Shown here: positions 1 to 6,329 of the stretch, in pieces
How the letters are laid out: each line of letters opens with the position of its first letter
Position numbering within the stretch: the stretch's first letter is position 1
DNA from: PXAH01 sp964605645
GTDB taxonomy: Bacteria > Omnitrophota > Gorgyraeia > Duberdicusellales > 4484-171
Assembly: GCA_964605645.1 (NCBI GenBank)
Contig: CAZSDJ010000046.1
Coordinates: forward strand, 1 to 10,958
Reading direction: 5' to 3'
DNA length: 10,958 nucleotides
Made by a program: the position numbers and the translations under genes
The notes under the pieces: model-generated
What the model was told of the DNA's origin: nothing
The model's database searches: none
What the model saw: the letters and a program-made list of their open reading frames with translations, nothing else

Positions 1-144
1 CCAGATACATTTGATTTAGGCGGATTTAATGAAAGCAGAAAAAAAGTTGAAGAAACGTGCCGAAAGAAATTTAAATATCGTAAAGACAATCATCAACCAG
101 AAAAATTTAATAATTTAAAGAAGTTAGGAAAATTGCCTAAATGA
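1..144 (+). CDS. C-terminal end of an unrecognised protein (5' end outside window)
   Basis: Frame 1 is open from the first base to a TGA at 142-144, giving 47 residues; the other two forward frames stop within the first 20 bases. The peptide is hydrophilic and strongly basic, beginning PDTFDLGGFNESRKKVEE and ending NNLKKLGKLPK, with one cysteine and no membrane segment. I do not recognise the family, and the fragment is too short to assign a role. Its stop overlaps an ATG by four bases (ATGA at 141-144), a typical arrangement for translationally coupled genes, although the following reading frame is short and looks broken. The lysine-rich tail would fit a nucleic-acid-associated protein, but that is only a composition argument. 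Confidence 0.5.
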   Translation, partial: PDTFDLGGFNESRKKVEETCRKKFKYRKDNHQPEKFNNLKKLGKLPK

Positions 145-230
145 AATATATAATAATATTTTGTTTACCTTTAGTATCAAAAAAGTTAGTTTCAAACACC
201 TCCGAGGCGCAGATAGAAGAATTACTCTAA
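141..230 (+). pseudogene. Short overlapping reading frame, probably a truncated gene
   Basis: An ATG at 141 overlaps the preceding stop (ATGA) and opens a 29-codon frame ending at TAA 228-230. The peptide starts hydrophobic (MKYIIIFCLPLV) and ends TSEAQIEELL, which looks like the start of a helix cut off by the stop. The frame stays readable a little further past the stop codons (LFQK, then another stop). This suggests a longer gene broken by point mutations, but a chance frame cannot be excluded. I see no ribosome binding site beyond the coupling overlap. Confidence 0.2.
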
Positions 231-359
231 CTATTTCAGAAGTAGGGAAGGTAGAACTTAATTAATTGCCAGATTGTTTTAATTTTAGGGGGAAGTTTGG
301 TATAATAAGTTCTTGTATCAATAGAAGTTTAACGATAAAATCTAAATCTACAGAGATAA
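231..359. other. Decayed or non-coding stretch between the upstream gene and the XRE remnant
   Basis: No convincing reading frame is present. A TATAAT hexamer lies at 301-306, but no good -35 sits 16-18 bases before it, so I do not call a promoter. Bases about 334-398, read in a different frame from the downstream remnant and ignoring stops, give a residue string resembling the first helices of an XRE domain (DKI-x-IYRDKKLV ... QAAEEAI). This suggests the remnant once extended leftwards and was broken by a frameshift. Confidence 0.35.
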
Positions 360-533
360 AAAACTGGTCTAAGAATAACAGGCGGCGGAAGAAGCTATTT
401 AAAGATGGAGAACATGAATTATCAAACACAGAACGTAAAAATTGAATCGAGAGAAAATAACAATTTAACAATTTACACATTACATAAAATAGCTAATATA
501 TTAAATGTTGGGGTTGATTATTTAATATGGTGA
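360..533 (+). pseudogene. C-terminal remnant of an XRE-family helix-turn-helix regulator
   Basis: The frame ending at TGA 531-533 encodes NVKIESRENNNLTIYTLHK followed by IANILNVGVDYLIW. This matches the closing part of XRE/Cro-C1 domains, where the usual pattern is S-x-I-E-x-G-x-x-x-P-T-L-x-T-L-x-K-I-A-x-A-L-x-V. The N-terminal helices, including the DNA-reading helix, are missing in this frame, and a stop lies at 357-359. The best internal ATG (405) would give only 42 residues, too short to fold as a full domain. The stop is four bases before the ATG of the RadC-methyltransferase gene. That is where small controller (C) proteins of type II restriction-modification systems often lie, so I infer a dead controller gene. 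A sequencing frameshift is the main alternative. Confidence 0.45.
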
Positions 534-537
534 GTTT

Positions 538-2208
538 ATGTCAAAATTAAAAGATACTCCAAAATTTGATCGACCGAGAGAAAAATTTCTCAAGAAAGGA
601 CCTGACGCATTAACCAATAGTGAGCTTTTGGCGATTTTATTGGGAAGCGGTATTAAAGGAACAAATGTAAAAGTTCTGGCTCAAAAGATTTTGAGGAAAT
701 TCGGAGAAAATTTTATAAACGTTTCCGTTGACGATTTGGTGAAAATTCAAGGGATAGGACAGGCAAAAGCTTTGAAAATTTCATCCGCCCTCGCCTTGAC
801 AAGAAGAATTTTTGACAAACAAAATTCATTGGATAATTTAATTTTGTCGACACAAGATGCGATTTCTTTCGTTTCGGATTTAAAAAACAAAAAGCAGGAA
901 CATTTGATTTGTCTTTATCTCAATGCCCGCAATGCTTTGATAAAAAAAGAAACCATTTCAATAGGCACTCTTGATAAAAGTATTATTCATCCACGAGAAA
1001 TTTTTGCTCCCGGACTGGAAATGCACGCGGCCGGAGTTATATTGGTTCACAATCACCCGTCCGGGGATTCGAAACCGAGCGAACAAGACAAACAGGTTGC
1101 AAAACGCATAATCGAGGCGGGGCAACTTATGGGTGTTAATGTAGTTGATTTTCTTATTATTGCAAAAAATGGAGTGCATAGCATACTTGGAGACTTGAAA
1201 AACACCGAATGGAAAAATACGGAATATGTGGCGGATGGTTCGCAAGCTTCTTTATTTGATTTGCTTGTGGATGCGAATCAAGCGTATTTTTATAATGCAA
1301 ACACAATGAACAAAAGAAAAAAGAAAACCGGCAAATTAAAATTTATTGATCTGTTTGCGGGCATAGGCGGATTTCATGTCGCTTTTCATAATGCGGGTAC
1401 GGAATGTGTTTTTGTGTCCGAATGGGACAATCCCGCTCAAAAAACATACAGACATAATTTTTACAAAATATCTCCGGAAGTTTTTAATTTGGGAAATTTT
1501 ACCGGTGACATAACAAAGGTTGATCCGAAAAAGATTCCGGACTTCAATATTTTGACGGCGGGATTTCCTTGTCAGCCTTTTTCACAGGCCGGATTTAAAA
1601 AAGGATTTAACGAAGCACGCGGTACATTGTTTTTTAATATCGCAAAAATTATAGATGAGAAAAAACCGGATGCTTTTTTCTTGGAAAATGTCCGTCATTT
1701 GTTTAAGCATGATAATGGAAAAACCTTTGAAACCATAAAAAGAATAATTACTGAAGAATTGGGATATTCCTTCTTTCCTCACATAGTTAAGGCCTCGGAT
1801 TTTGGCTTGCCTCAACACAGGCCTCGTCTTTTTATGGTCGGATTTAAAAATAAAAAAATTGATTTTAAATTCCCGGAACCTTTAAAAAAACTCAAATACA
1901 ATATGTCCGATATTTTTAACGGAAGTTGCGACAAAGAAATCGGATATACTCTCAGAGTCGGAGGCCGCGGCAGTAAGATAACCGACCGAAGAAATTGGGA
2001 CGCTTATCGAGTAAATGGGAAAGTTGTTCAACTTGGATCGAAGGAGGGATTGAAAATGCAAGGATTTCCGGATTGGTTTCAATTTCCGTCGAGCCTTTCC
2101 GAAGTTCAAGCAATGAAACAACTCGGAAATTCCGTTGCGGTTCCGGCGATTCAAGCTGTTGCCGAAGAAATAGTAAAAACATTGGAAAAATATGAAAACA
2201 GGAAATAA
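538..2208 (+). CDS. RadC-like JAB/MPN protein fused to a C5-cytosine DNA methyltransferase (probably CCGG-specific)
   Basis: This 556-aa protein joins two complete families. Residues 1-220 follow RadC throughout: an N-terminal segment with LTNSELLAILLGSG, a helix-hairpin-helix near 64-80 (IQGIGQAKAL), and a JAMM metal site H171-x-H173 ... S181-x-x-D184 with a candidate upstream glutamate in HPRE. Residues 266-552 are a C5 methyltransferase: motif I FIDLFAGIGGF (269-279), motif IV GFPCQPFS with nucleophile C345, ENV (383-385), QHRPR (426-430), a short target-recognition region with RVGGRGSKITDRRNWD, QGFPDW, and motif X KQLGNSVAVPA. The product should transfer a methyl group from S-adenosylmethionine to C5 of cytosine. 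CCGG specificity is inferred from the HpaII-type partner. No stop or good internal ribosome site separates the halves; M257 (1306) could in principle start a free methyltransferase. The start is ATG 538, with a weak GGTGAG three bases before it. The RadC domain's biochemical role is unknown. Confidence 0.92.
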   Translation: MSKLKDTPKFDRPREKFLKKGPDALTNSELLAILLGSGIKGTNVKVLAQKILRKFGENFINVSVDDLVKIQGIGQAKALKISSALALTRRIFDKQNSLDNLILSTQDAISFVSDLKNKKQEHLICLYLNARNALIKKETISIGTLDKSIIHPREIFAPGLEMHAAGVILVHNHPSGDSKPSEQDKQVAKRIIEAGQLMGVNVVDFLIIAKNGVHSILGDLKNTEWKNTEYVADGSQASLFDLLVDANQAYFYNANTMNKRKKKTGKLKFIDLFAGIGGFHVAFHNAGTECVFVSEWDNPAQKTYRHNFYKISPEVFNLGNFTGDITKVDPKKIPDFNILTAGFPCQPFSQAGFKKGFNEARGTLFFNIAKIIDEKKPDAFFLENVRHLFKHDNGKTFETIKRIITEELGYSFFPHIVKASDFGLPQHRPRLFMVGFKNKKIDFKFPEPLKKLKYNMSDIFNGSCDKEIGYTLRVGGRGSKITDRRNWDAYRVNGKVVQLGSKEGLKMQGFPDWFQFPSSLSEVQAMKQLGNSVAVPAIQAVAEEIVKTLEKYENRK

Positions 2209-3280
2209 TAAAGGTGAATGGTCTGAATTTTACGCTTTCCTTAAAATTCTTGAGGAAAGAAAAATTTTTGCGGCCGACAAAAATCTGGAAATTATTGACG
2301 GTAAATTTTTCATTTTCCATAAAATCATAAGAAAAGAAAAAGGCGAAGACTTAAAAATTTATGATATTTCGCAATTTCCAACGCAAGTGTTGATAACCGA
2401 TGAAGACGGAAGATTGTTGAAAAAATTTGATTCAGATTCACTGAAAGAAAAAACATTGAAGATATTTGAAAGAATAAAGAATGAAAAAAGTCCTTCTTTC
2501 GATGTTCCCGAAGCTCAAGAGTTGATGAAGGAATTGCTTTGTACGAAAGTTAAAGCAAGCAATGCGAAAAAGGCCGATCTTGTAGCCATTATTTACGACA
2601 GAATATCAAAAACATCGCCCATGCTCGGCTTTTCTATAAAATCCATGGTTGGCGGAGCTTCAACATTATTGAATCCCGGGCAGACAACGAATTTTATTTA
2701 CGAGATTAAGGGTTTCGGCGGGGAAATGAAGGAAGTTAATGCGATTCATACAAAGGCTCAAATCAGAGATCGTGTCAGAAAAATTAAGGAACAAGGAGGA
2801 CTCTTTGAGTTTATCGGTGTCTCAAATGAGCAATTTGAAACAAACATGAAGATGATCGACACGGTATTGCCTGAATTTATCGCCCAAATGCTGTTGGATT
2901 TCTTTTTAAACGCATACAGAACGGTTGCGGATTTAACAAAAGAGTTATCTGAAAATGAATCCATGAAAAAGAGATTCGGATTGTCTTTGACAAATTATGA
3001 ATACAAAGTGAAAAATTTCTTGGACGCAATTGCTCTCGGGATGGTTCCAAGTAAGCCGTGGGACGGATTTTCAAATGCGCATGGTGGTTATATAGTTGTA
3101 AAAGAAAACGGCGATGTTGTTTGTTATCATTTGTACAACAGAGATGAGTTTCGTTCTTATTTGTATGAAAATACCAGATTGGACGCGCCAAGTACGACCA
3201 GATACGGGTATGGTGAATTATATAAAGAAAATGGTAAATTATTTTTCAAATTAAATTTGCAGATAAGATTTTTGAAATAG
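2192..3280 (+). CDS. HpaII-family type II restriction endonuclease
   Basis: This 362-aa protein has the family's usual length (R.HpaII is about 358 aa). Recognisable blocks are the N-terminal NNKGEWSEFYAFLKIL (5-20), the central D129 followed by LGFSIKSMVGGASTLLN (145-161), and the C-terminal STTRYGYGELYKENGKLFF ending in KLNLQIRF. HpaII enzymes cut CCGG as homing-free type II nucleases; the D...SIK block could be the catalytic core, but I cannot confirm that from sequence alone. The ATG lies inside the methyltransferase gene, overlapping its last 17 bases, so nuclease translation is probably coupled to methyltransferase translation. The coding sequence looks intact. No signal peptide or membrane segment is visible, as expected for a cytoplasmic restriction enzyme. 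Confidence 0.88.
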   Translation: MKTGNNKGEWSEFYAFLKILEERKIFAADKNLEIIDGKFFIFHKIIRKEKGEDLKIYDISQFPTQVLITDEDGRLLKKFDSDSLKEKTLKIFERIKNEKSPSFDVPEAQELMKELLCTKVKASNAKKADLVAIIYDRISKTSPMLGFSIKSMVGGASTLLNPGQTTNFIYEIKGFGGEMKEVNAIHTKAQIRDRVRKIKEQGGLFEFIGVSNEQFETNMKMIDTVLPEFIAQMLLDFFLNAYRTVADLTKELSENESMKKRFGLSLTNYEYKVKNFLDAIALGMVPSKPWDGFSNAHGGYIVVKENGDVVCYHLYNRDEFRSYLYENTRLDAPSTTRYGYGELYKENGKLFFKLNLQIRFLK

Positions 3281-3281
3281 C

Positions 3282-3695
3282 ATGGCTGATATTTTTTCCC
3301 CAAAAAAAAGAAGTGAAATAATGTCCAAAGTCAAAAGCAAGGACAGCAAGATTGAAACAGAGTTCAGGAAAAAATTATGGCGAGCGGGATTTCGATATAG
3401 TAAAAATTCATCAAAATATTTCGGTAAACCCGATCTTGCTTTGTTGAAATACAAAACGGTTATTTTTATCGATTCTTGTTTTTGGCACGGATGTAAAAAA
3501 CACGGTTCAATGCCACAAACAAGAATAAATTTTTGGAAAACCAAAATTGAAAGAAATAAACAACGAGACAAGGAAGTTAATAGATACTATAAAAAAATAG
3601 GATGGAAAGCGATTAGGATTTGGGAGCATTCATTAAAGAAAGATATATCAAAGTCAGTAGAGAAAATCGAAAATTATCTAAGTGTGAATAAATAG
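3282..3695 (+). CDS. vsr: Very-short-patch mismatch endonuclease (Vsr)
   Basis: This 137-aa protein starts one base after the nuclease stop. The Vsr fold is clear: MADIFSPKKRSEIMSKVKS at the start, the catalytic aspartate in GKPDLAL (D51), the CFWHGC block (66-71) with H69 and the mismatch-wedging residues F67 and W68, M14 for the other side of the wedge, TRINFWKTKI, and the closing IRIWEHSL. Several of these fall at the same residue numbers as in E. coli Vsr. E. coli H64 is D64 here and the zinc-site Cys near 117 is a His; both are, as far as I recall, common in Vsr relatives outside enterobacteria. Vsr nicks 5' of the T in T:G mismatches arising from deaminated 5-methylcytosine, which fits its place behind a C5 methyltransferase. 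This is the third gene of the cluster. Confidence 0.93.
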   Translation: MADIFSPKKRSEIMSKVKSKDSKIETEFRKKLWRAGFRYSKNSSKYFGKPDLALLKYKTVIFIDSCFWHGCKKHGSMPQTRINFWKTKIERNKQRDKEVNRYYKKIGWKAIRIWEHSLKKDISKSVEKIENYLSVNK

Positions 3696-3711
3696 TTATA
3701 AACAGCACAAA

Positions 3712-3791
3712 TCCGCGAAGGCGGACAAAAGTTTTTCGCCAAAGGCGAATGTCTTTTGGTGGTGCGGCTGTTCTCGCTTTCTGAAAGAAAG
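3712..3791. repeat. Cluster of three short perfect hairpins after the restriction cluster
   Basis: Three inverted repeats sit within 80 bases. Arms TCCGC/GCGGA lie at 3712-3716 and 3721-3725 with loop GAAG. Arms TTCGCC/GGCGAA lie at 3735-3740 and 3744-3749 with loop AAA. Arms CTTTCT/AGAAAG lie at 3777-3782 and 3786-3791 with loop GAA. The second is followed by TGTCTTTT and might act as a weak terminator for the restriction cluster. The cluster could also be the remains of a folded repeat or an element end. The rest of 3696-3950 shows no gene. Confidence 0.45.
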
Positions 3792-3950
3792 ACAGAAGTG
3801 TGATGAATATTTGAAATAAAATCATCGGCGTTAAAAGTTTTGACAAAACTAATACTTAATGGAAAAGCGAACTTAAATCGGGCGGTAGATAAATTTAGCA
3901 TTTTAATCAATAGCAAAAAAATGGGATAGCGACCTTTTGTTAAAAATTAA

Positions 3951-3965
3951 AGGCGGAAAAAAATT
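3951..3965 (+). promoter_or_regulatory. Ribosome binding site and ATT start codon of the PLD gene
   Basis: AGGCGG at 3951-3956 is five of six matches to AGGAGG. It stands six bases before an in-frame ATT at 3963-3965. An in-frame TAA at 3948-3950 bounds the frame, and no ATG, GTG or TTG occurs between it and the signal-peptide codons. The next ATG, at 4110, has no ribosome binding site and would remove the signal peptide and the first PLD strands. Confidence 0.55.
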
Positions 3966-5135
3966 AATACAAAAATTAAATCTATATTTTTAATATTCTT
4001 TCTTCCTCTCCTGACTCTAACCGCATCCGCACAACTTCTCGTCGGCGATTCTTATTACGATCAGCTTCATAAATATCTACAAAAGGCAGAAGATTCGATT
4101 ACGGTTGCGATGTATTTTGTAATTATTGATGAGGATGACCCTAATCCGGTTAATGTTTTGGTTGATGATTTAGTTGCTGCTAAGAGTAGAGGCGTGGATG
4201 TAAGAGTGGTGTTGGAAGATTCGAAATTTAAGGCGAGCCGGCTGGCTTATGAAAAGTTAAAGAATAGCGATATAGATGTTTATTTTGATACGCCAAAAGA
4301 GTTATTGCATGTCAAAGGTGTGGCTATAGATGATAAGTATATTTTTATTGGAAGTGCCAATTGGTCAAGAGCAGCGATTGAAGATAATTATGAAGTTACT
4401 TACTTAGAGGAATCACCGGAGGATGCGATAGCTTTCCGGGAATATGCGGAAAGTATTCCTGTGGCAGAAGGTGAGTTTTTTCTGCCGGCAGAAGATGGCG
4501 TTGAGCTGTTATCAAGTTTTCTTCTTTCTCCCGATTTGGGCCGGCAGCTTTTAAAGGCCCAAGCTTATAAGCAATTAGACCTTTATTTGCTGTTGTGCAA
4601 GATGCAAGATGAGACCGGAAAATCATATTTTAACATAGATTATGATTCTTTAGCCAAGAAAATGGGCTATAAAGCACCGGATAATTTGCGAAAATACCGC
4701 AATGCTCATCACTACTATTATGAAAGAATACACCGGTTGCTTATTCCGCTTAAAAAATACGGGTTAATAGGTTATAAAAAGGGAAAAGTAACCCTAAAAG
4801 CTAATGTTAGTGATAATTCAGATAAGTTTGAGATAATAATTCCTTATGAGTATTGGCAAGAAGGATATTCGGATAAGCTTTCGATGCGGGCAAAGTATCT
4901 GTATTTGATTTGTTTGTATGAGGCAGCCCGATCAACAAGATACCCGCTTTGGTTCCGCAGCCAAAAAGATTTGTCTAAACTGTACGGGATAAGCGATACA
5001 ACCATTTCATTGGGGATGCAGGAGCTGGAAGATAAAGGATTAATCGAAATCATCCGCGATAAACCAACACCGCCAGATTTTTCAGACAGGAAGGCGAATG
5101 TTTATAAGATGATTTCTTTGGATGAAAGTTATTAA
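3963..5135 (+). CDS. Phospholipase D-like protein with signal peptide and C-terminal winged-helix region
   Basis: Read from the ATT start, the protein is 390 aa. Residues 4-23 form a signal peptide or N-terminal anchor (IKSIFLIFFLPLLTLTASA, then QLLVG). Residues about 25-150 are a phospholipase D fold with one complete HKD motif, H116-x-K118-x4-D123-x6-GSAN, the active site used by PLD nucleases and lipases; one motif per chain implies a dimer, as in Nuc-type nucleases. From about residue 190 the chain is charged and helical, with winged-helix features: a first segment around DYDSLAKKMGYKAPDNLRKY and a second around RSQKDLSKLYGISDTTISLG followed by MQELEDKGLIEII, as in replication-initiator or MarR-like folds. 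A secreted enzyme with a DNA-binding domain is odd, so the topology is uncertain. Its 3' end recurs as remnants at 7542 and 9212. It has its own terminator. Confidence 0.75.
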   Translation: MNTKIKSIFLIFFLPLLTLTASAQLLVGDSYYDQLHKYLQKAEDSITVAMYFVIIDEDDPNPVNVLVDDLVAAKSRGVDVRVVLEDSKFKASRLAYEKLKNSDIDVYFDTPKELLHVKGVAIDDKYIFIGSANWSRAAIEDNYEVTYLEESPEDAIAFREYAESIPVAEGEFFLPAEDGVELLSSFLLSPDLGRQLLKAQAYKQLDLYLLLCKMQDETGKSYFNIDYDSLAKKMGYKAPDNLRKYRNAHHYYYERIHRLLIPLKKYGLIGYKKGKVTLKANVSDNSDKFEIIIPYEYWQEGYSDKLSMRAKYLYLICLYEAARSTRYPLWFRSQKDLSKLYGISDTTISLGMQELEDKGLIEIIRDKPTPPDFSDRKANVYKMISLDESY

Positions 5136-5244
5136 TGATAGAAACCTTGTCCAAACATCTAAATAGCAGTAAAATGATTTATAAATTATTTATTGGGAGA
5201 AAGCATTGAATTATCTAGCCGAAACATAATAGTCGAATATATGG

Positions 5245-5269
5245 CGCCAGGGGAACCTGGCGTTTTTTT
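5245..5269 (+). terminator. Intrinsic terminator after the PLD gene
   Basis: A perfect seven-base stem CGCCAGG/CCTGGCG (5245-5251 and 5256-5262) with loop GGAA is followed directly by seven T residues at 5263-5269. It lies 110 bases after the PLD gene stop and 48 bases before the next gene, so it probably isolates the two transcripts. No other hairpin in the window is as clean. Confidence 0.9.
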
Positions 5270-5317
5270 ATTGTAATGGAGTAATGCTAATTTTAAAAAT
5301 GAGAAAGATAAAGGTAT

Positions 5318-6244
5318 ATGAAAAATAAAGTTTTTTTATTCATAGGTATTTTTTTGTTTATTTTGGCAGGATTTGCTCGAAATATATCGGCAGATTGCAG
5401 GCTTGACTACGAATATGGTTATAGTGCAGGGGTTTTGACGGGAAAAGGCGACAAAAAAGATGGGTATGCTTGTGAACCAGAAAAAGTTTATAATTTTCCG
5501 TCAACTAAAATAACATTAAAAGCAATTCAGAAAAAAATGAAAGTTGAAGAGAAGTATTATCTTGATAAAGGTTGCTTTAAGAAAGGGTTTATAGATGGTT
5601 ATAAAGATGGCTATTATGGAAAGTCCAGGAAAAAGATGAAATATGAATGGGAGCCTGAGAAGAATAAGAAAAGATTTAATAAGGTTGAGGAACAATTAAA
5701 AATAGATGAGAAATTAAGGAATAAAGCAGAATCTCGTGGTAGCGCAAATGATGATGAGTATCCATATTCGAATAATGACAGAGATCCTTTTTCTCCTCTA
5801 GTTGATTCTTATGGAAAAATACTTATTCCTAAAAAAATAGATATAGCAAATTTGTCATTAGAGGGGATAATTTATTCAAAAAAAGATCCAGTTGCAGTGA
5901 TAAATGGAGAGGTTTTAAGAGAACAAGAAAGAATAGGAGATTATATTGTTTTAAAGGTAAAAAGAAAAGAAGTAATTCTAGAGAAGAATAACAAAACTTA
6001 TGCTTTAAGATTGAGGGAGGGATTAAACGAAAGTAGCAGAAGTAATAATATATCTCAAGCAAGTTGTTATGATTTAGGGTATAAATGGGGCAGGTGCGCT
6101 ACCTTAACACTTTTTGGTAAAGAATGTCCGCCAGAGGATGATTTTGCTGTACCAGTTAGGTGTAGAGATAAAGAGCCAACTAAAAGGGGTATAGCAAGAG
6201 GAGTTGAATCCGTGTATGATCAGTACAACATACCTAAGCATTAA
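5318..6244 (+). CDS. Secreted or periplasmic Cys-containing protein with PilP/GspC-like module
   Basis: This 308-aa protein opens with a signal peptide (about 1-25, cleavage after NISA). Residues 155-232 resemble the PilP/GspC periplasmic homology region: RDPFSPLVDSYGKILIP, then LSLEGIIYSKKDPVAVINGE, IGDYIVLKVKRKEVIL and a closing strand. In type IV pili and type II secretion that module links the inner-membrane platform to the outer-membrane secretin. It is flanked by sequence I do not recognise. Before it is a glycine/tyrosine-rich part (DYEYGYSAG near 30, GCFKKGFIDGYKDGYYG at 85-101) and a lysine/glutamate linker; after it is a Cys-containing part with CYDLGYKWGRC (250-260), C270 and C282. 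The Gly-Tyr segments look related to each other and interrupted by the PilP-like insert. The ATG is preceded by AAAGG three bases away. A role in a pilus or envelope complex is inferred, with no other pilus gene in the window. Confidence 0.72.
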   Translation: MKNKVFLFIGIFLFILAGFARNISADCRLDYEYGYSAGVLTGKGDKKDGYACEPEKVYNFPSTKITLKAIQKKMKVEEKYYLDKGCFKKGFIDGYKDGYYGKSRKKMKYEWEPEKNKKRFNKVEEQLKIDEKLRNKAESRGSANDDEYPYSNNDRDPFSPLVDSYGKILIPKKIDIANLSLEGIIYSKKDPVAVINGEVLREQERIGDYIVLKVKRKEVILEKNNKTYALRLREGLNESSRSNNISQASCYDLGYKWGRCATLTLFGKECPPEDDFAVPVRCRDKEPTKRGIARGVESVYDQYNIPKH

Positions 6245-6257
6245 ATCAAAACAGAAA

Positions 6258-6328
6258 GTTTTTGCTGAGGGGTTAAGTATGTCGTCAGACTTTAAAATCT
6301 TAACAAATTATATCGAGTAGGTTAATAG
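6258..6328 (+). repeat. Recurrent intergenic element, copy A
   Basis: This spacer begins GTTTTTGCTGA, continues through a TTAAG-containing stretch to TTTAAAAT, and ends TTAACAAATTATATCGAGTA then GGTTAAT. Copy B (6847-6926) shows the same order of blocks, and copy C (10136-10196) shares the first part. Each copy lies directly before an accessory gene. I see no reading frame in it. Confidence 0.5.
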
Positions 6329-6329
6329 A

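Noticed and set aside
301..306. TATAAT as a promoter for the restriction-modification genes
   Set aside because: No acceptable -35 lies at 16-18 bases, and it sits far from the first intact gene within decayed sequence.
1995..2195. A same-strand 66-codon frame inside the methyltransferase gene
   Set aside because: It is an out-of-frame shadow of methyltransferase motifs IX-X and has no ribosome site.
958..2320. Several antisense reading frames of 78-122 codons across the restriction-modification genes
   Set aside because: They lie opposite strongly recognised coding sequence, show no domain pattern, and have compositions expected of shadow frames.
3613..3916. Antisense frames of 77-80 codons over the hairpin spacer
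   Set aside because: They cover inverted repeats and the end of vsr, with low-complexity hydrophobic peptides and no recognisable domain.
4110..4112. ATG as the start of the PLD gene
   Set aside because: No ribosome binding site precedes it, and upstream codons in the same frame encode a signal peptide and PLD strands behind AGGCGG.
5209..5277. A short frame through the terminator hairpin (ending PGEPGVFLL)
   Set aside because: It has no ordinary start codon and its sequence is dictated by the terminator stem and T run.
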